From: DATBSL01 sp963729875
GTDB taxonomy: Bacteria > Acidobacteriota > Vicinamibacteria > Fen-336
Assembly: GCA_963729875.1 (NCBI GenBank)
Contig: CAVSPR010000007.1
Span: 124,001 to 188,000 of the forward strand
Reading direction: 5' to 3'
Length of the DNA: 64,000 nt
In this document: piece by piece, positions 20,775-30,110 of the stretch
How positions within the stretch are numbered: position 1 is the stretch's first letter
Layout: each line of letters opens with the position of its first letter
Notes under the pieces: generated by a model
Seen by the model: the letters and a program-made list of their open reading frames with translations, nothing else
Databases searched by the model: none
Told to the model about the DNA's origin: nothing
Translations under genes and position numbers: made by a program

Positions 20775-22934
20775 ATGGCCAATGAGAAGCGCTCACTCGA
20801 CCGCCGGAGGTTCCTCGCCGTCTCGTCGGCCGTGGCCGTCGGGGCCGCGCTCGGGCCGGGCTGCACGAGCCGGAGGACGGTGGTGCGCGGGGCCTGCCAC
20901 CACGACTGCCCCGACGGCTGCGCCTGGCTCACGACCGTCGAGGACGGGCGTGTCGTCGCCTTCGAGGGCGACCCCCACCACCCCTTCACGCGCGGCCGGC
21001 TCTGCGCGCGGATGAGCGGGTACCCCGACGACCTCGTCTTCAGCCCCCACCGGATCCTGTACCCGCTGCGACGGACCGGAGCGAAGGGCGAGGGCCGCTT
21101 CGAGCGGGTCTCGTGGGACACCGCCCTCGGCGAGGTCGCGGACCGGCTTAAGGCGATCGTCGCCGCCCACGGGCCCACCGCCGTCATCCCTTACAGCTAC
21201 GCGGGGACCGAGGGCCTCATCCAGCGCGACTCGCTGGCCGACCGCTTCTTCGTGCGCCTCGGCGCCTCGCGGCTCCAGCGCGACGTCTGCGGCAGCGCGG
21301 GTTTCGAGGGCGTGAACGCGACCATCGGCAGCCTGACCCCCATGCTGCCCGCCGACGCCGCCCACAGCCGGCTCGTCCTCGTCTGGGGCGCGAACCCGGC
21401 GGTCACGAACGAGCACGGCTGGCCGTTCGTGCTCGAGGCGAAGAAGAAGGGCGCCCGGGTGGTCGTCATCGACCCGCTGCGCTCGCGCACCGCGGCGGAG
21501 GCCGACCTCCACCTGCGGCCCCTCCCCGGCACGGACGCCGCCCTCGCCCTCGGAATGATGAGCGTGATCGTCCGCGATGGGCTCCACGACGCGGACTACG
21601 TCGAGAAGCACACCGTGGGCTTCGACCGGCTCCGCTCGCGGCTCGAGGAGTACCCGCCGGCCCGGGTGGCCTCCATCACCGGCCTCGCCGAGGGAGACAT
21701 CGTCGAGCTCGCCCGCAGCTACGCGCGGACGAAGCCGGCCCTCATCCGGCTCCTGATCGGGATGGAGCACCACGCCAACGGCTCCGGGACGTTCCGCGCA
21801 ATCTCCTGCCTGCCCGCGCTCGTCGGGGCCTTCCGCGAGCGAGGCGGCGGCCTCCTGCACTTCACGTTCAGCCTCTTCGACGGGGTCCTCAACCGCAAGG
21901 CGTTCGACGTCGGCCGCGCGGAGGACCCGGGGGTCCGCTCCATCAACATGGTGCAGATCGGGAAGGCGCTCACGGACCGCTCCCTCGACCCGCCCTTGCG
22001 CGCCCTCGTCGTCTACAACTCCAGTCCCGCCACCATCGCCCCCAACCAGAACCTCGTGCGCGAGGGGCTCCGGCGAGACGATCTCCTGACGGTCGTGGTG
22101 GAGCAGCAGCTCACCGACACCGCGCGGTTCGCCGACTACGTCTTCCCCGCCACCGCCCAGCTCGAGCACCTCGACCTCCTCACGTCCTGGGGCCAGGAGT
22201 ACCTGGCCCTCAACCTCCCCGCGCTGCCCCCGCGGGGCGAGGCGCGGACGAACACCGACTTCTTCCGCGGCCTGGCCCGGCGCATGGGCTACACCGAGCC
22301 GCACCTGTACGAATCGGACGAGGAGATGGTGCGGGGGCTGCTCGACAGCAAGCACCCCTGGCTGGGGGGCGTCACGTACGAGCAGCTGCGCGAGCGGGGC
22401 TGGGTGCGGCTCGCCCTGCCCGAGCCGTGGGCGCCGTTCGCGAGCGGGGGCTTCACGACGCCCTCCGGAAAATGCGAGCTGTACTCGGAGACGCTGGCCC
22501 GCCTCGGGGCGGACCCCTTGCCCGCGTACGTCCCCGTGCCCGCCGACAAGGCGGAGACGAAGGGCCGCCGCTACCCGCTCGCCCTCCTCACCTCCAAGGC
22601 GACCCGGCACTTCAACAACTCGAGCCACGCCGGCGAAGCCCGCCAGCAAAAGGCGGAGGGCGAGCCACTCCTCCAGATGCACGCCACGGACGCCGGCCCA
22701 CGGGGCATCGCCGACGGAGACCTCGTGCGTGTCTTCAACCACCGGGGCGCGATGACCCTGCGCGCCCGGGTGAAGGACGGGACGCGTCCGGGCGTCGTGG
22801 CGCTGCCCCAGGGCTTCTGGGCCAGCCAGCTCCCGGGCGGCTCTTCCGCCAACGCCCTCACGCCCGACGGCCTCAGCGACCGGGGCGGCGGGGGCGACTT
22901 CCACGACGCGCGGGTCGAGGTCGAGCCGGCGTAG
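20775..22934 (+). CDS. Tat-exported molybdopterin oxidoreductase (DMSO reductase family)
   Basis: A 719-residue protein with the signal LDRRRFLAVSSAVAVGAAL and a Cys near the cleavage region. The [4Fe-4S] ligands lie at CHHDCPDGC and in GRLCARM. The molybdopterin domains follow: RFERVSWDTALGEVADRLKAI, LVWGANPAVTNEHGWPF, and the C-terminal dinucleotide-binding part with LLTSKATRHFNNSS and VALPQGFW. This architecture matches formate dehydrogenase-like or assimilatory/phenylacetyl-type oxidoreductases; the substrate cannot be assigned. It is flanked by kinase 1 (37 bases before) and kinase 2 (13 bases after), all on the same strand. No Fe-S or membrane subunit gene is nearby. Confidence 0.88.
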   Translation: MANEKRSLDRRRFLAVSSAVAVGAALGPGCTSRRTVVRGACHHDCPDGCAWLTTVEDGRVVAFEGDPHHPFTRGRLCARMSGYPDDLVFSPHRILYPLRRTGAKGEGRFERVSWDTALGEVADRLKAIVAAHGPTAVIPYSYAGTEGLIQRDSLADRFFVRLGASRLQRDVCGSAGFEGVNATIGSLTPMLPADAAHSRLVLVWGANPAVTNEHGWPFVLEAKKKGARVVVIDPLRSRTAAEADLHLRPLPGTDAALALGMMSVIVRDGLHDADYVEKHTVGFDRLRSRLEEYPPARVASITGLAEGDIVELARSYARTKPALIRLLIGMEHHANGSGTFRAISCLPALVGAFRERGGGLLHFTFSLFDGVLNRKAFDVGRAEDPGVRSINMVQIGKALTDRSLDPPLRALVVYNSSPATIAPNQNLVREGLRRDDLLTVVVEQQLTDTARFADYVFPATAQLEHLDLLTSWGQEYLALNLPALPPRGEARTNTDFFRGLARRMGYTEPHLYESDEEMVRGLLDSKHPWLGGVTYEQLRERGWVRLALPEPWAPFASGGFTTPSGKCELYSETLARLGADPLPAYVPVPADKAETKGRRYPLALLTSKATRHFNNSSHAGEARQQKAEGEPLLQMHATDAGPRGIADGDLVRVFNHRGAMTLRARVKDGTRPGVVALPQGFWASQLPGGSSANALTPDGLSDRGGGGDFHDARVEVEPA

Positions 22935-22947
22935 AATCACCCGCACA

Positions 22948-25578
22948 TTGAGCCTCACAGCCGGTCGTCGCCTGGGACCGTACGAGGTCCTCTCTGCCCT
23001 CGGAGCGGGGGGCATGGGCGAGGTGTACCGGGCGACCGACACGCGGCTGGGGCGCGACGTCGCGCTCAAGCTCCTGCCCGAGGCCTTCGCCTCCGACACC
23101 GACCGCCTCGCTCGCTTCGAGCGCGAGGCGAAGCTCCTCGCCTCCCTCTCCCACCCCAACATCGCCACCCTCTTCGGCCTCGACGAGATCGACGGCCAGC
23201 GCGTCCTCGCGATGGAGCTCGTCGAGGGGGAGGACCTCGCCGAGCGGCTGAAGCGCGGTCCCCTCTCCGCCGACGAGGCCGTCCCGATCGCCCGGCAGAT
23301 CGCCGACGCCCTCGAGGAGGCCCACGAAAAGGGCGTCGTCCACCGCGACCTCAAGCCCGCGAACGTCAAGCTCACCCCCGACGGCAAGGTCAAGGTCCTC
23401 GACTTCGGCCTCGCCAAGGCCTGGGAGGGCCCGGGAACCGCCTCCGCCGACCTCTCGCAGTCCCCCACGCTCGCCCGTACCGGCACCGCGGCCGGCCTCA
23501 TCCTCGGCACCGCCGCGTACATGTCCCCCGAGCAGGCGCGCGGCAAACCGGTCGACAAGCGCTCCGACATCTGGTCCTTCGGCGTCGTGTTGTTCGAGAT
23601 GCTCGCGGGCCAGCGGCTCTTCGACGGCGAGACGGTAACGGACGTCCTGGCGTCGGTCGTGAAGGAGCCAATCCGCTGGGATGCGCTGCCAACCACGACC
23701 CCGGCAAGCCTCCGCCGCCTGCTCGAGCGCTGCCTCGAGCGCGACCCGAAGGCCCGACTCCGCGACATCGGCGAGGCGCGGCTCGCGCTCGCGCGCCCCG
23801 GCCCTGCGACCGCGGAAGCGCCGACGCGCGCGACGCGCTCGCCCTGGCCGCTGGTTGCGGCGGCCCTCGCGATCGCAGGGGCCGCAGCCGCAGCCGGATG
23901 GTACGCGCACCGGCCTCCCCGTCTCGAGGTCCGCAAGCTCGACATCGCCGCCGCGGGGCTCGCGGCCGACGAGGCCCGGCGCGCGTCCCTGTCGCCCGAT
24001 GGACGACGTGTCGCGTACTTCGCCGAGCGGAAGCTGCTCGTGCGAGACCTCGACAAGGCCGAGGCGCGAGAGCTGCCCGGGACCGAGGGTGCGAGCTACG
24101 TGTTCTGGTCCCCGGACGGGCGTGCGCTCGGCTTCTACCGGGAGGAGACGCTCTTCCGGCTCGAGCTCGACGCCCCGGCCCCCGTCACGATCGCCCGCAC
24201 CGGCCTCTTCGTGAGCGGCGCCGGCGCCTGCTGGATGCGCGACGGCCGCATCGTCTACTCGCGGGGCAACGGGGTGCTCTTCGAGGTCCGGGCCGACGGC
24301 GCCGAGCCGCGCGTGCTGCTCGAGCCCGCCCGCGGGTCGGGAGAGGACCACTTTCACGGCTGCTCCGTCCTGCCCGCCGACCGGGGCCTCCTGTACGTGA
24401 TTCACCCGACGAACAGCCCGGCGAGCACCATCGCGCTCCTCGCCGGGGGCCGAAGCCGGAAGGTCCTCTCCCTCCCCGGCGAAAGCGTCGCGGACGCGGC
24501 CTGGTCGCCCACGGGGCACGTCGTCTTCGCAAGGGCGGGAGGGGGCCGCGACGGTGTCTGGGCGCTGCCCTTCTCGCTCGAGCGCCTCGAGCCCACGGCA
24601 GAGCCGTTCCAGGTGGTCGCCCGAGCGGGAGGGTCGAGTGTCGGTGCGGACGGGTCGCTCCTCTACACCCCGGGGCAGGTCAGCCGCGCGCAGAGCCTGG
24701 TTTGGGTCACGCGCGAGGGGAAGGTCGAGGGGAGCGCCACGGAGCTGCCCGACGAGGTCGGCGGCCTGGCGTTGTCGCGCGACGGGAAGCGCGTCGCCGT
24801 GGCGATCGCGGACGGAGGGCGCAGGAACGTCTGGACGATCGACGTCGAGCGGGGCACGCGCACGCAGCTGACCCACGACCTCGGCGTCGTCGGGCGTCCC
24901 GCCTTCTCTCCCGACGGGGTGCAGCTGGCCTTCGCGGTGAACAACCAGGTTTTCGTCGTGCCCGCCGACGGCAGCGCCCCACCCCGCGCCGTGGGTCCCG
25001 GCCTGCACCCCGCGTTCACGCCCGATGGCCGCTCGCTGGCGGTCCACCTCGTCGGCAGCGAAGGCCGCTTCGAGATCTCGCTCCTCGACGTGGCCGGTGG
25101 CACGCCCCGTCCGTTCCTTCGCGACGGGGCCTCCGTGCGATTCCCGGCTTTCGCGGCGGACGGGCGCTTCCTCAGCTACCTGCTCGGCGACGGGGAAGCG
25201 ATCGGGAATGTCGCGAGCGGGAACATGATGATGACCCGCTTCCCGGAGGCGCAGGGGAGGTGGCAGATCTCGACCCGCGGCGGCGACTTCGGGACGTGGT
25301 CGCCCGACGGAAGGCGCTTCTACTACGTCGCACGCGGAGGCGGCGACGTGCTCGCCCGGCAGCTGATGGAGGTGGACGTGCGCACGAGCCCGGACATCGC
25401 GCTCGGCGTGCCGCGAGCGCTCTTCGACTTGCAGGCCCTGGGCGTCGGCAATCTCTACGCCGTCGCCCCGGACGGGCGATTCCTGATGGTGCTCGAGCGA
25501 GGCGGCCGGACGGCCGGGAAGCTCGTGCTCGTCCAGAACTGGCTCGCGGAGTTCGCTCCCGCGTCGACGCCCCCGTAG
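22948..25578 (+). CDS. Ser/Thr protein kinase 2 with transmembrane segment and propeller
   Basis: An intact 876-residue kinase receptor. Motifs are GAGGMGEVY (19-27), Lys41 in VALKLL, HRDLKPANVKL, DFGLA and YMSPEQARGK. One membrane helix (PWPLVAAALAIAGAAAAAGWY, about 292-312) is followed by a propeller with RASLSPDGRRVAYFAE, WSPDGRALGFYRE, FSPDGVQLAFAVN and WSPDGRRFYYVARG, ending VLVQNWLAEF. The start is taken as TTG 22948; a TAGAAT box ends 10 bases upstream and no Shine-Dalgarno is evident, so the mRNA may be leaderless. The pseudouridine synthase gene starts 8 bases after the stop. Confidence 0.92.
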   Translation: MSLTAGRRLGPYEVLSALGAGGMGEVYRATDTRLGRDVALKLLPEAFASDTDRLARFEREAKLLASLSHPNIATLFGLDEIDGQRVLAMELVEGEDLAERLKRGPLSADEAVPIARQIADALEEAHEKGVVHRDLKPANVKLTPDGKVKVLDFGLAKAWEGPGTASADLSQSPTLARTGTAAGLILGTAAYMSPEQARGKPVDKRSDIWSFGVVLFEMLAGQRLFDGETVTDVLASVVKEPIRWDALPTTTPASLRRLLERCLERDPKARLRDIGEARLALARPGPATAEAPTRATRSPWPLVAAALAIAGAAAAAGWYAHRPPRLEVRKLDIAAAGLAADEARRASLSPDGRRVAYFAERKLLVRDLDKAEARELPGTEGASYVFWSPDGRALGFYREETLFRLELDAPAPVTIARTGLFVSGAGACWMRDGRIVYSRGNGVLFEVRADGAEPRVLLEPARGSGEDHFHGCSVLPADRGLLYVIHPTNSPASTIALLAGGRSRKVLSLPGESVADAAWSPTGHVVFARAGGGRDGVWALPFSLERLEPTAEPFQVVARAGGSSVGADGSLLYTPGQVSRAQSLVWVTREGKVEGSATELPDEVGGLALSRDGKRVAVAIADGGRRNVWTIDVERGTRTQLTHDLGVVGRPAFSPDGVQLAFAVNNQVFVVPADGSAPPRAVGPGLHPAFTPDGRSLAVHLVGSEGRFEISLLDVAGGTPRPFLRDGASVRFPAFAADGRFLSYLLGDGEAIGNVASGNMMMTRFPEAQGRWQISTRGGDFGTWSPDGRRFYYVARGGGDVLARQLMEVDVRTSPDIALGVPRALFDLQALGVGNLYAVAPDGRFLMVLERGGRTAGKLVLVQNWLAEFAPASTPP

Positions 25579-25586
25579 CGGCCCCC

Positions 25587-26330
25587 GTGCTCGAGGTCCT
25601 CTACCGCGACGACGACGTCGTCGCCGTCCACAAGCCGCCGGGGCTCATGGTCCACCGCTCCGAGCTCGATCGCCGCGAGACCCGCTTTGCCGTGCAGCTC
25701 CTGCGCGCCCAGCTGGGTCGCCACGTGTTCCCCGCACATCGGCTGGACCGCGGCACCTCGGGCGTGCTGCTCTTCGCCTTCGACGCCCGCACCGCGGCGC
25801 GCCTCGCGCAGGCCTTCGAGTCGCGTGCGGTCGAGAAGCGCTACCTCGCGGTCGTCCGCGGCTGGCCCGAGCCGGCGGGCTCCATCGACCACCCGCTCCG
25901 GCGGCTCGCGGACGGCAAGGACGTGCCCGACACCGACGCGCCCCGGCAGGACGCGCGCACGGACTACGGGCGCCTCGCCTGCGCCGAGGTGCCGATTCCC
26001 TCCCGGCACCACGACACCACTCGCGTCGCCCTCCTCGAGGTCTTTCCGCACACCGGCCGGCAGCACCAGATCCGGCGCCACCTCAAGCACATCTCCCACC
26101 CCGTCCTCGGCGACGCCACGTACGGAAAGGGCCCGCTCAATCGCGCCTTCACCGGGCTCTTCGGCACCGGACGCCTGCTGCTCGCCTGCGCCGACCTGCA
26201 CCTGGCCCACCCCGCGGATGGACGGCCGCTCCGGCTGCACGCCCCGCTCGAGCCCGCCTTCGCCGCGCTCTGCGCGAAGCTGGGCTGGACGCCGCCGCCA
26301 ACCCTCTCCGGGGGGGGCTCGAGCCGCTGA
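25587..26330 (+). CDS. truC: RluA-family tRNA pseudouridine synthase, TruC-like
   Basis: A 247-residue cytoplasmic enzyme starting at GTG 25587. It opens LEVLYRDDDVVAVHKPPGLMVHRSELDRRE and contains the catalytic block HRLDRGTSGVLLFAFD, with the conserved Asp of the RluA family. It continues EKRYLAVVRGWPEPAG, TGRQHQIRRHLKHISHPVLGDATYG and LHLAHPADGRPLRLHAP. The whole pattern follows E. coli TruC, which isomerises U65 of certain tRNAs. There is no S4 domain, as expected for TruC. It is probably cotranscribed with kinase 2 (8-base gap). Confidence 0.88.
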   Translation: MLEVLYRDDDVVAVHKPPGLMVHRSELDRRETRFAVQLLRAQLGRHVFPAHRLDRGTSGVLLFAFDARTAARLAQAFESRAVEKRYLAVVRGWPEPAGSIDHPLRRLADGKDVPDTDAPRQDARTDYGRLACAEVPIPSRHHDTTRVALLEVFPHTGRQHQIRRHLKHISHPVLGDATYGKGPLNRAFTGLFGTGRLLLACADLHLAHPADGRPLRLHAPLEPAFAALCAKLGWTPPPTLSGGGSSR

Positions 26331-26360
26331 GCCCTGGGATCGTTCATCGTCATAACCGAT

Positions 26361-26411
26361 TTGTCAGTCAGTAATTATCTATTGGACCTATAGTTGGTGC
26401 TCGCCTATCCT
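26361..26411 (+). promoter_or_regulatory. AT-rich candidate promoter and near-palindrome before terC
   Basis: This short island is far more AT-rich than the surrounding sequence. It holds a near-perfect palindrome CTATTGGACCTATAG (26379-26393, one mismatched pair around a central A) and the repeat GTCAGTCAGT. TTGGAC (26382-26387) and TATCCT (26406-26411) are spaced 18 bases and could be -35 and -10. The -10 would end 6 bases before the ATG, giving a leaderless or nearly leaderless transcript. No yybP-ykoY manganese riboswitch structure was recognised. Confidence 0.35.
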
Positions 26412-26417
26412 GACCGC

Positions 26418-27584
26418 ATGATATGGATGTACGCCGGCTTCGTCCTCCTCGTCCTGGGGTTGCTCGCCCTCGACCTCGGGGTGTTCCACCGCAAGGCCCA
26501 CGTGGTGTCGGTGAAGGAGGCCCTGGGCTGGTCCGCCTTCTGGATCGCCCTCGGCCTGGCCTTCGCCGGCTTCGTCTACGTCGGCTACGAGAACCACTGG
26601 ATGGGCCTCGGCCTCACCCGCGACCTCATGGCCGGTCCCCCGACCGAGGTGCCGGGAGTGGGCCTCGTCTACAACGACGGGGGAAGCGCCACCGTCAAGT
26701 ACGTGACCGGCTACTTCGTCGAGAAGTCGCTCGCCGTGGACAACATCTTCGTGATCGCGATGATCTTCGGCTTCTTCGCGGTCCCCGCCCTCTACCAGCA
26801 CCGGGTGCTGTTCTGGGGCATCGTGGGCGCGCTTCTCATGCGCGGGGTCATGATCGCGGTGGGGGCGCAGCTCATCCAGCGCTTCACCTGGATCCTCTAC
26901 GTCTTCGGTGCCTTCCTGGTCCTGACCGGGATCAAGATGCTGCTCATGAAGACGGACGAGACCGACCCCGACCGCAACGTCGTGGTCCGCCTCACCCGGC
27001 GCCTGTTCCCGATCACGGAGCGCTTCCACGGCCAGCACTTCTTCGTGCGCGCGGGCAGTGCCGCCTCGCACGAGGCAGCGGTGCCCGGAGCGGCCGTCGA
27101 GAGCGACCGCGTCGTGGAGGGCGCGGGGAAGGGGGCCATCCTCGCCACCCCCCTCTTTCTCGCCCTCGTCATGGTCGAGGTGACGGACCTCGTCTTCGCG
27201 GTGGACTCGATCCCGGCCATCTTCGCCATCACCGCCGACCCGTTCCTCGTGTTCACGAGCAACGTGTTCGCGATCCTGGGCTTGCGCAGCCTTTACTTCG
27301 CGCTGGCGGGAGCCATCGACTCCCTCCGCTACCTCAAGGTGTCGCTGGCCGTGGTGCTGGGTGTCGTGGGCGTCAAGATGATGACCCACTCCTGGCTCAA
27401 GTCCGTGCTCGGGCCGAACTTCAACCTGTACCTGCTCGGCCTCGTGCTGACGATCCTAGCCGCCGGTGTGGTGGCCTCGCTTCTCGCCGGCCACCGGCAC
27501 GACGGCCCTTACTTGACCGCGCGCGAGCCACAGCGCGAGCCGTCGGGGGCGACGGGGACGGTATCGGCCGCGCAGGCCCCGTAG
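26418..27584 (+). CDS. TerC family integral membrane protein
   Basis: A 388-residue inner-membrane protein started at ATG 26418. It has about nine hydrophobic segments, beginning MYAGFVLLVLGLLALDLGVFHRKAHVVSVKEAL. The TerC signature residues are present: GYFVEKSLAVDNIFVIAMIFGFF and LALVMVEVTDLVFAVDSIPAIFAI, with the conserved acidic residues thought to bind metal, and FLVFTSNVFAILGLRSLYFAL. Family members (TerC, Alx) are linked to tellurite resistance and manganese export. No other ter genes are nearby, so a role in metal homeostasis is more likely than a tellurite operon. Confidence 0.93.
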   Translation: MIWMYAGFVLLVLGLLALDLGVFHRKAHVVSVKEALGWSAFWIALGLAFAGFVYVGYENHWMGLGLTRDLMAGPPTEVPGVGLVYNDGGSATVKYVTGYFVEKSLAVDNIFVIAMIFGFFAVPALYQHRVLFWGIVGALLMRGVMIAVGAQLIQRFTWILYVFGAFLVLTGIKMLLMKTDETDPDRNVVVRLTRRLFPITERFHGQHFFVRAGSAASHEAAVPGAAVESDRVVEGAGKGAILATPLFLALVMVEVTDLVFAVDSIPAIFAITADPFLVFTSNVFAILGLRSLYFALAGAIDSLRYLKVSLAVVLGVVGVKMMTHSWLKSVLGPNFNLYLLGLVLTILAAGVVASLLAGHRHDGPYLTAREPQREPSGATGTVSAAQAP

Positions 27585-28117
27585 TCGCCCGGGGTCTTGG
27601 CGATCGCCATGAACTGGTTCTCCTGGTGATTCGCGCAGCTCGTGAAGTTCTCCCCGTCGCAGAGCTTCCCGTTCCAGTACCACGTGGGTCCCCAACGGCC
27701 GGTCTGGAAGGACTTGCCGACCGCGAGGTAGTCGCACGCGAACCTCTGCGCGTCGCCCTCGACGCGGGTGTCGCAGAACTTCTGGTTCGATCCCCCGGTG
27801 CCCACGCGCGCACAGTAGTCGTCGATGTTCGCCACGAGCGGCTTCGAGTCGAGGATGATCCGGCTGCTCGAGTCGTCGAAGATGCTGACCTTGATGCCGT
27901 AGAGGGGAGGCGGCGTGGGGTTGCACGTCATCCCCGGGGGCAGCGCGTTGCCGGGTGTCGGGGTGGGCGTGGGGGTCGGGGTCGCCACGGGCGTTGGCGA
28001 AGACGCCGGCTGGGTCGGGCTGGAGCTGCCACCGCAGCGGGCGAACGCCACGGCGCAGAGGCCGATGACGCCCAGGATCGACACCGACCGGGGAACGCCC
28101 TGGATTCTTCTGGTCAC
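27509..28117 (-). CDS. hypothetical Cys-rich exported protein with Pro/Thr linker
   Basis: A 202-residue protein from GTG 28117, preceded by GAGGAGAGAAG. The N-terminus has a hydrophobic segment (SVSILGVIGLCAVAFA) followed by RCGGSSS, so the Cys could be lipidated. A PTPTPTPTP linker leads to a globular part with eight or more Cys (for example VANIDDYCARVG, KFCDTRVEG, GKLCDGENFTSC) that likely form disulfides outside the cytoplasm. Its 3' end overlaps the 3' end of the TerC gene by 76 bases in convergent orientation. I do not recognise the family. Confidence 0.7.
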   Translation of the reverse strand: MTRRIQGVPRSVSILGVIGLCAVAFARCGGSSSPTQPASSPTPVATPTPTPTPTPGNALPPGMTCNPTPPPLYGIKVSIFDDSSSRIILDSKPLVANIDDYCARVGTGGSNQKFCDTRVEGDAQRFACDYLAVGKSFQTGRWGPTWYWNGKLCDGENFTSCANHQENQFMAIAKTPGDYGACAADTVPVAPDGSRCGSRAVK

Positions 28118-28426
28118 GACTCTTCTCTCCTCGTCACTTGGGGGCGACGCCCGCCGCTGTCCGAGCGTGCATCATGCCAAAATGCGGACCGGCGGTCACG
28201 CCCTGGACGCGGATTCCCGGGGCCTTTTGCCTCCTTTCACCTTGCCACTGCGAAACGTTCACCGTCACTGGACAAGGTGGCATCCGGCCGCTCGTCGGCC
28301 GCAAGGCGGTCGCCGCGTCCGCTATCGCGCCACCGCCGAGACGGCCGGCAAGGTCCCAAGAAACTGACTCGTCTGGACTTGCTCTTCCCACTCCCCCGGC
28401 ACGCTGATTGCGTATGAGCGACCAAG
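28118..28426. other. intergenic region between divergent genes
   Basis: About 309 bases between the Cys-rich lipoprotein and the diguanylate cyclase. No open frame here carries recognisable similarity. It should hold both divergent promoters, but I see no convincing -35/-10 pair or riboswitch. Confidence 0.5.
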
Positions 28427-29995
28427 GTGTTGATCGCGATCCTGTTCTCGCTGAGTCTTGCCGGCGGCGCCGGACTCGCCCTCGCCCTGGCTCGGCTCTC
28501 GCAAGTCACCCGACAACATCGCCTCCTGCAGCAGCGGGCAGCCACCCTGGAGAAGGAGCTGGCGGCGGTCCGCCGCCAGGCCGCCCAGGCGGAGGCCGAC
28601 CAGACGTTCCTGGCCCGCTTCGTCCGCGAGCTGCCGCACGTGGCGCACGAGCTGCACGCCGGGCCGGGCGGCCGCCAGATCCCCAGCCTGATCCTCGGCG
28701 CGGTCACCCGGGTCCTGGAGCCACGGAAGGTGATCGTGGCCGTCAGGCGGCGCCCGTCCGAGAGCGACCCGGAGCGCCAGCAGCGCCTCGCGGTGGCCGC
28801 CGCGTCCCCGGCCGGTGTCGCCGAGACGGGCACCGAGATCCCGATCGGCTGCGGCGAGATCGGCTACGCCGCCGACGTGCAGCGTGTCATGGACCGCCGG
28901 GACTTCGAGAACGAGCCCCCGCCCACCCGCAAGCGCCTGCGCGAGGAGACGCTCGCGGGCTTCCAGCCCGACGTCGTGGCGCCGATGGTCTTCAAGGAGG
29001 AGGTGGTGGGCGTCATCGCGGTGGAGGGAATCAAGCGGGCGACCGCGGAGGCGAAGGACGCCCTGAGGCTGCTGGCTCAGGTTGGGGCCGTGTCCATGGA
29101 CGCGCAGGCCCGCTACACGGAGATGAAGGCGACGGCCAGCATCGACGGTCTCACCTGTATCTTCAACAAGCGCTATCTCACCCAGCGCCTCGCCGACGAG
29201 TTGCGCCGGGCGCTCGACGCGGGCTCAGTGCTGTCGGTGTTCATCTTCGACGTGGACACCTTCAAGCACTACAACGACCGCAACGGCCACGTGGCCGGGG
29301 ACCGGCTGCTGCAGAGCCTGGCCCGCCTCGTCCAGGACAACGTCCGCAAGGACGGCGTCTTCGGGCGCTACGGGGGCGAGGAGTTCCTGATCATCTTCCC
29401 GGGCACGACGCGGGCGCACGCGCTCGCCGCCGCAGAGAACGTCCGCCAGGCGGTCGCCGCCCACGAGTTCCCCTTCGGGTTCGACCAGCCCCTGGGCTTC
29501 GTCAGCGTCAGCGGCGGCGTCGCCGAGTGCCCGCTCGACGGGAGCGACGCGGCCAGCCTCGTGCGGGCCGCGGACGAGGCCCTCTACCAGGCCAAGCGCG
29601 CGGGCCGCAACCGCGTGCTCGCCTACGAGCCCACGTACCTGGGCGGGGCCGAGGCGCAGGAGCCGGTGAGCGCAGAGGAGGAGGAGGAGGTCCTGGAGCG
29701 CGTGGCGCTCGAGGAGGCGCCGGCGATCGGCGGGGCCGGCCAGGCGGTGGCCCTCGCCGCGGAGGAGCTGGCCCACCCCGAGAGCACGCAGATCGCGGCG
29801 GACTTCACGCCGGTCCCCGGTACGCTGCTTTCGATCGCCACGATCACGCCGGCCGCCGGGGTGCCGAGGCTGACCCTGCAGCCCTCGGCCGACGTACTGG
29901 CCGCGGCCGCCGGCGGCCCGCCGGCGGACCCCGCGAAGGCCGCGGTCGTGGCCAGCGCGGGCGAGCGCCCCGTTCCGGCGGACGAGAACGAGTGA
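28427..29995 (+). CDS. GGDEF diguanylate cyclase with N-terminal membrane helix, coiled coil and GAF-like domain
   Basis: A 522-residue protein from GTG 28427. Residues 1-18 form a hydrophobic segment and residues 25-60 a coiled coil (QHRLLQQRAATLEKELAAVRRQ). A GAF-like region covers roughly 80-230 (FKEEVVGVIAVEGIKRATAEAKDALRLLAQ). The cyclase domain starts at DGLTCIFNKRYL (about 240); the active site is GGEEF at 316-320, so it should make c-di-GMP. The inhibitory RxxD site five residues upstream is not conserved (RKDG), which suggests reduced product feedback. The last 120 residues are acidic and Ala/Pro-rich without a known domain. Confidence 0.9.
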   Translation: MLIAILFSLSLAGGAGLALALARLSQVTRQHRLLQQRAATLEKELAAVRRQAAQAEADQTFLARFVRELPHVAHELHAGPGGRQIPSLILGAVTRVLEPRKVIVAVRRRPSESDPERQQRLAVAAASPAGVAETGTEIPIGCGEIGYAADVQRVMDRRDFENEPPPTRKRLREETLAGFQPDVVAPMVFKEEVVGVIAVEGIKRATAEAKDALRLLAQVGAVSMDAQARYTEMKATASIDGLTCIFNKRYLTQRLADELRRALDAGSVLSVFIFDVDTFKHYNDRNGHVAGDRLLQSLARLVQDNVRKDGVFGRYGGEEFLIIFPGTTRAHALAAAENVRQAVAAHEFPFGFDQPLGFVSVSGGVAECPLDGSDAASLVRAADEALYQAKRAGRNRVLAYEPTYLGGAEAQEPVSAEEEEEVLERVALEEAPAIGGAGQAVALAAEELAHPESTQIAADFTPVPGTLLSIATITPAAGVPRLTLQPSADVLAAAAGGPPADPAKAAVVASAGERPVPADENE

Positions 29996-30054
29996 GCGTG
30001 GGAGAAGCGGTGCGGCAGGAAGAAGCAGACCTCACAGCACCGTCCGGGTGAGCC

Positions 30055-30075
30055 GGCCCATCTTGCGGGCCTTTC
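30055..30075. terminator. weak hairpin with T-rich tail between convergent genes
   Basis: GGCCC (30055-30059) can pair with GGGCC (30067-30071) over a 7-base loop, followed by TTTCT. It lies between the convergent diguanylate cyclase and PLD genes, where a terminator is expected. A 5-bp stem is short, so this is tentative. Confidence 0.25.
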
Positions 30076-30110
30076 TCCGGAGGCCGCCCGAGGCCGGGGC
30101 GGCGTCTGCC

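Noticed and set aside
26331..26417. yybP-ykoY manganese riboswitch before terC
   Set aside because: Only about 87 bases are available, the stretch does not show the expected helices, and the likely -10 element lies just before the start codon.
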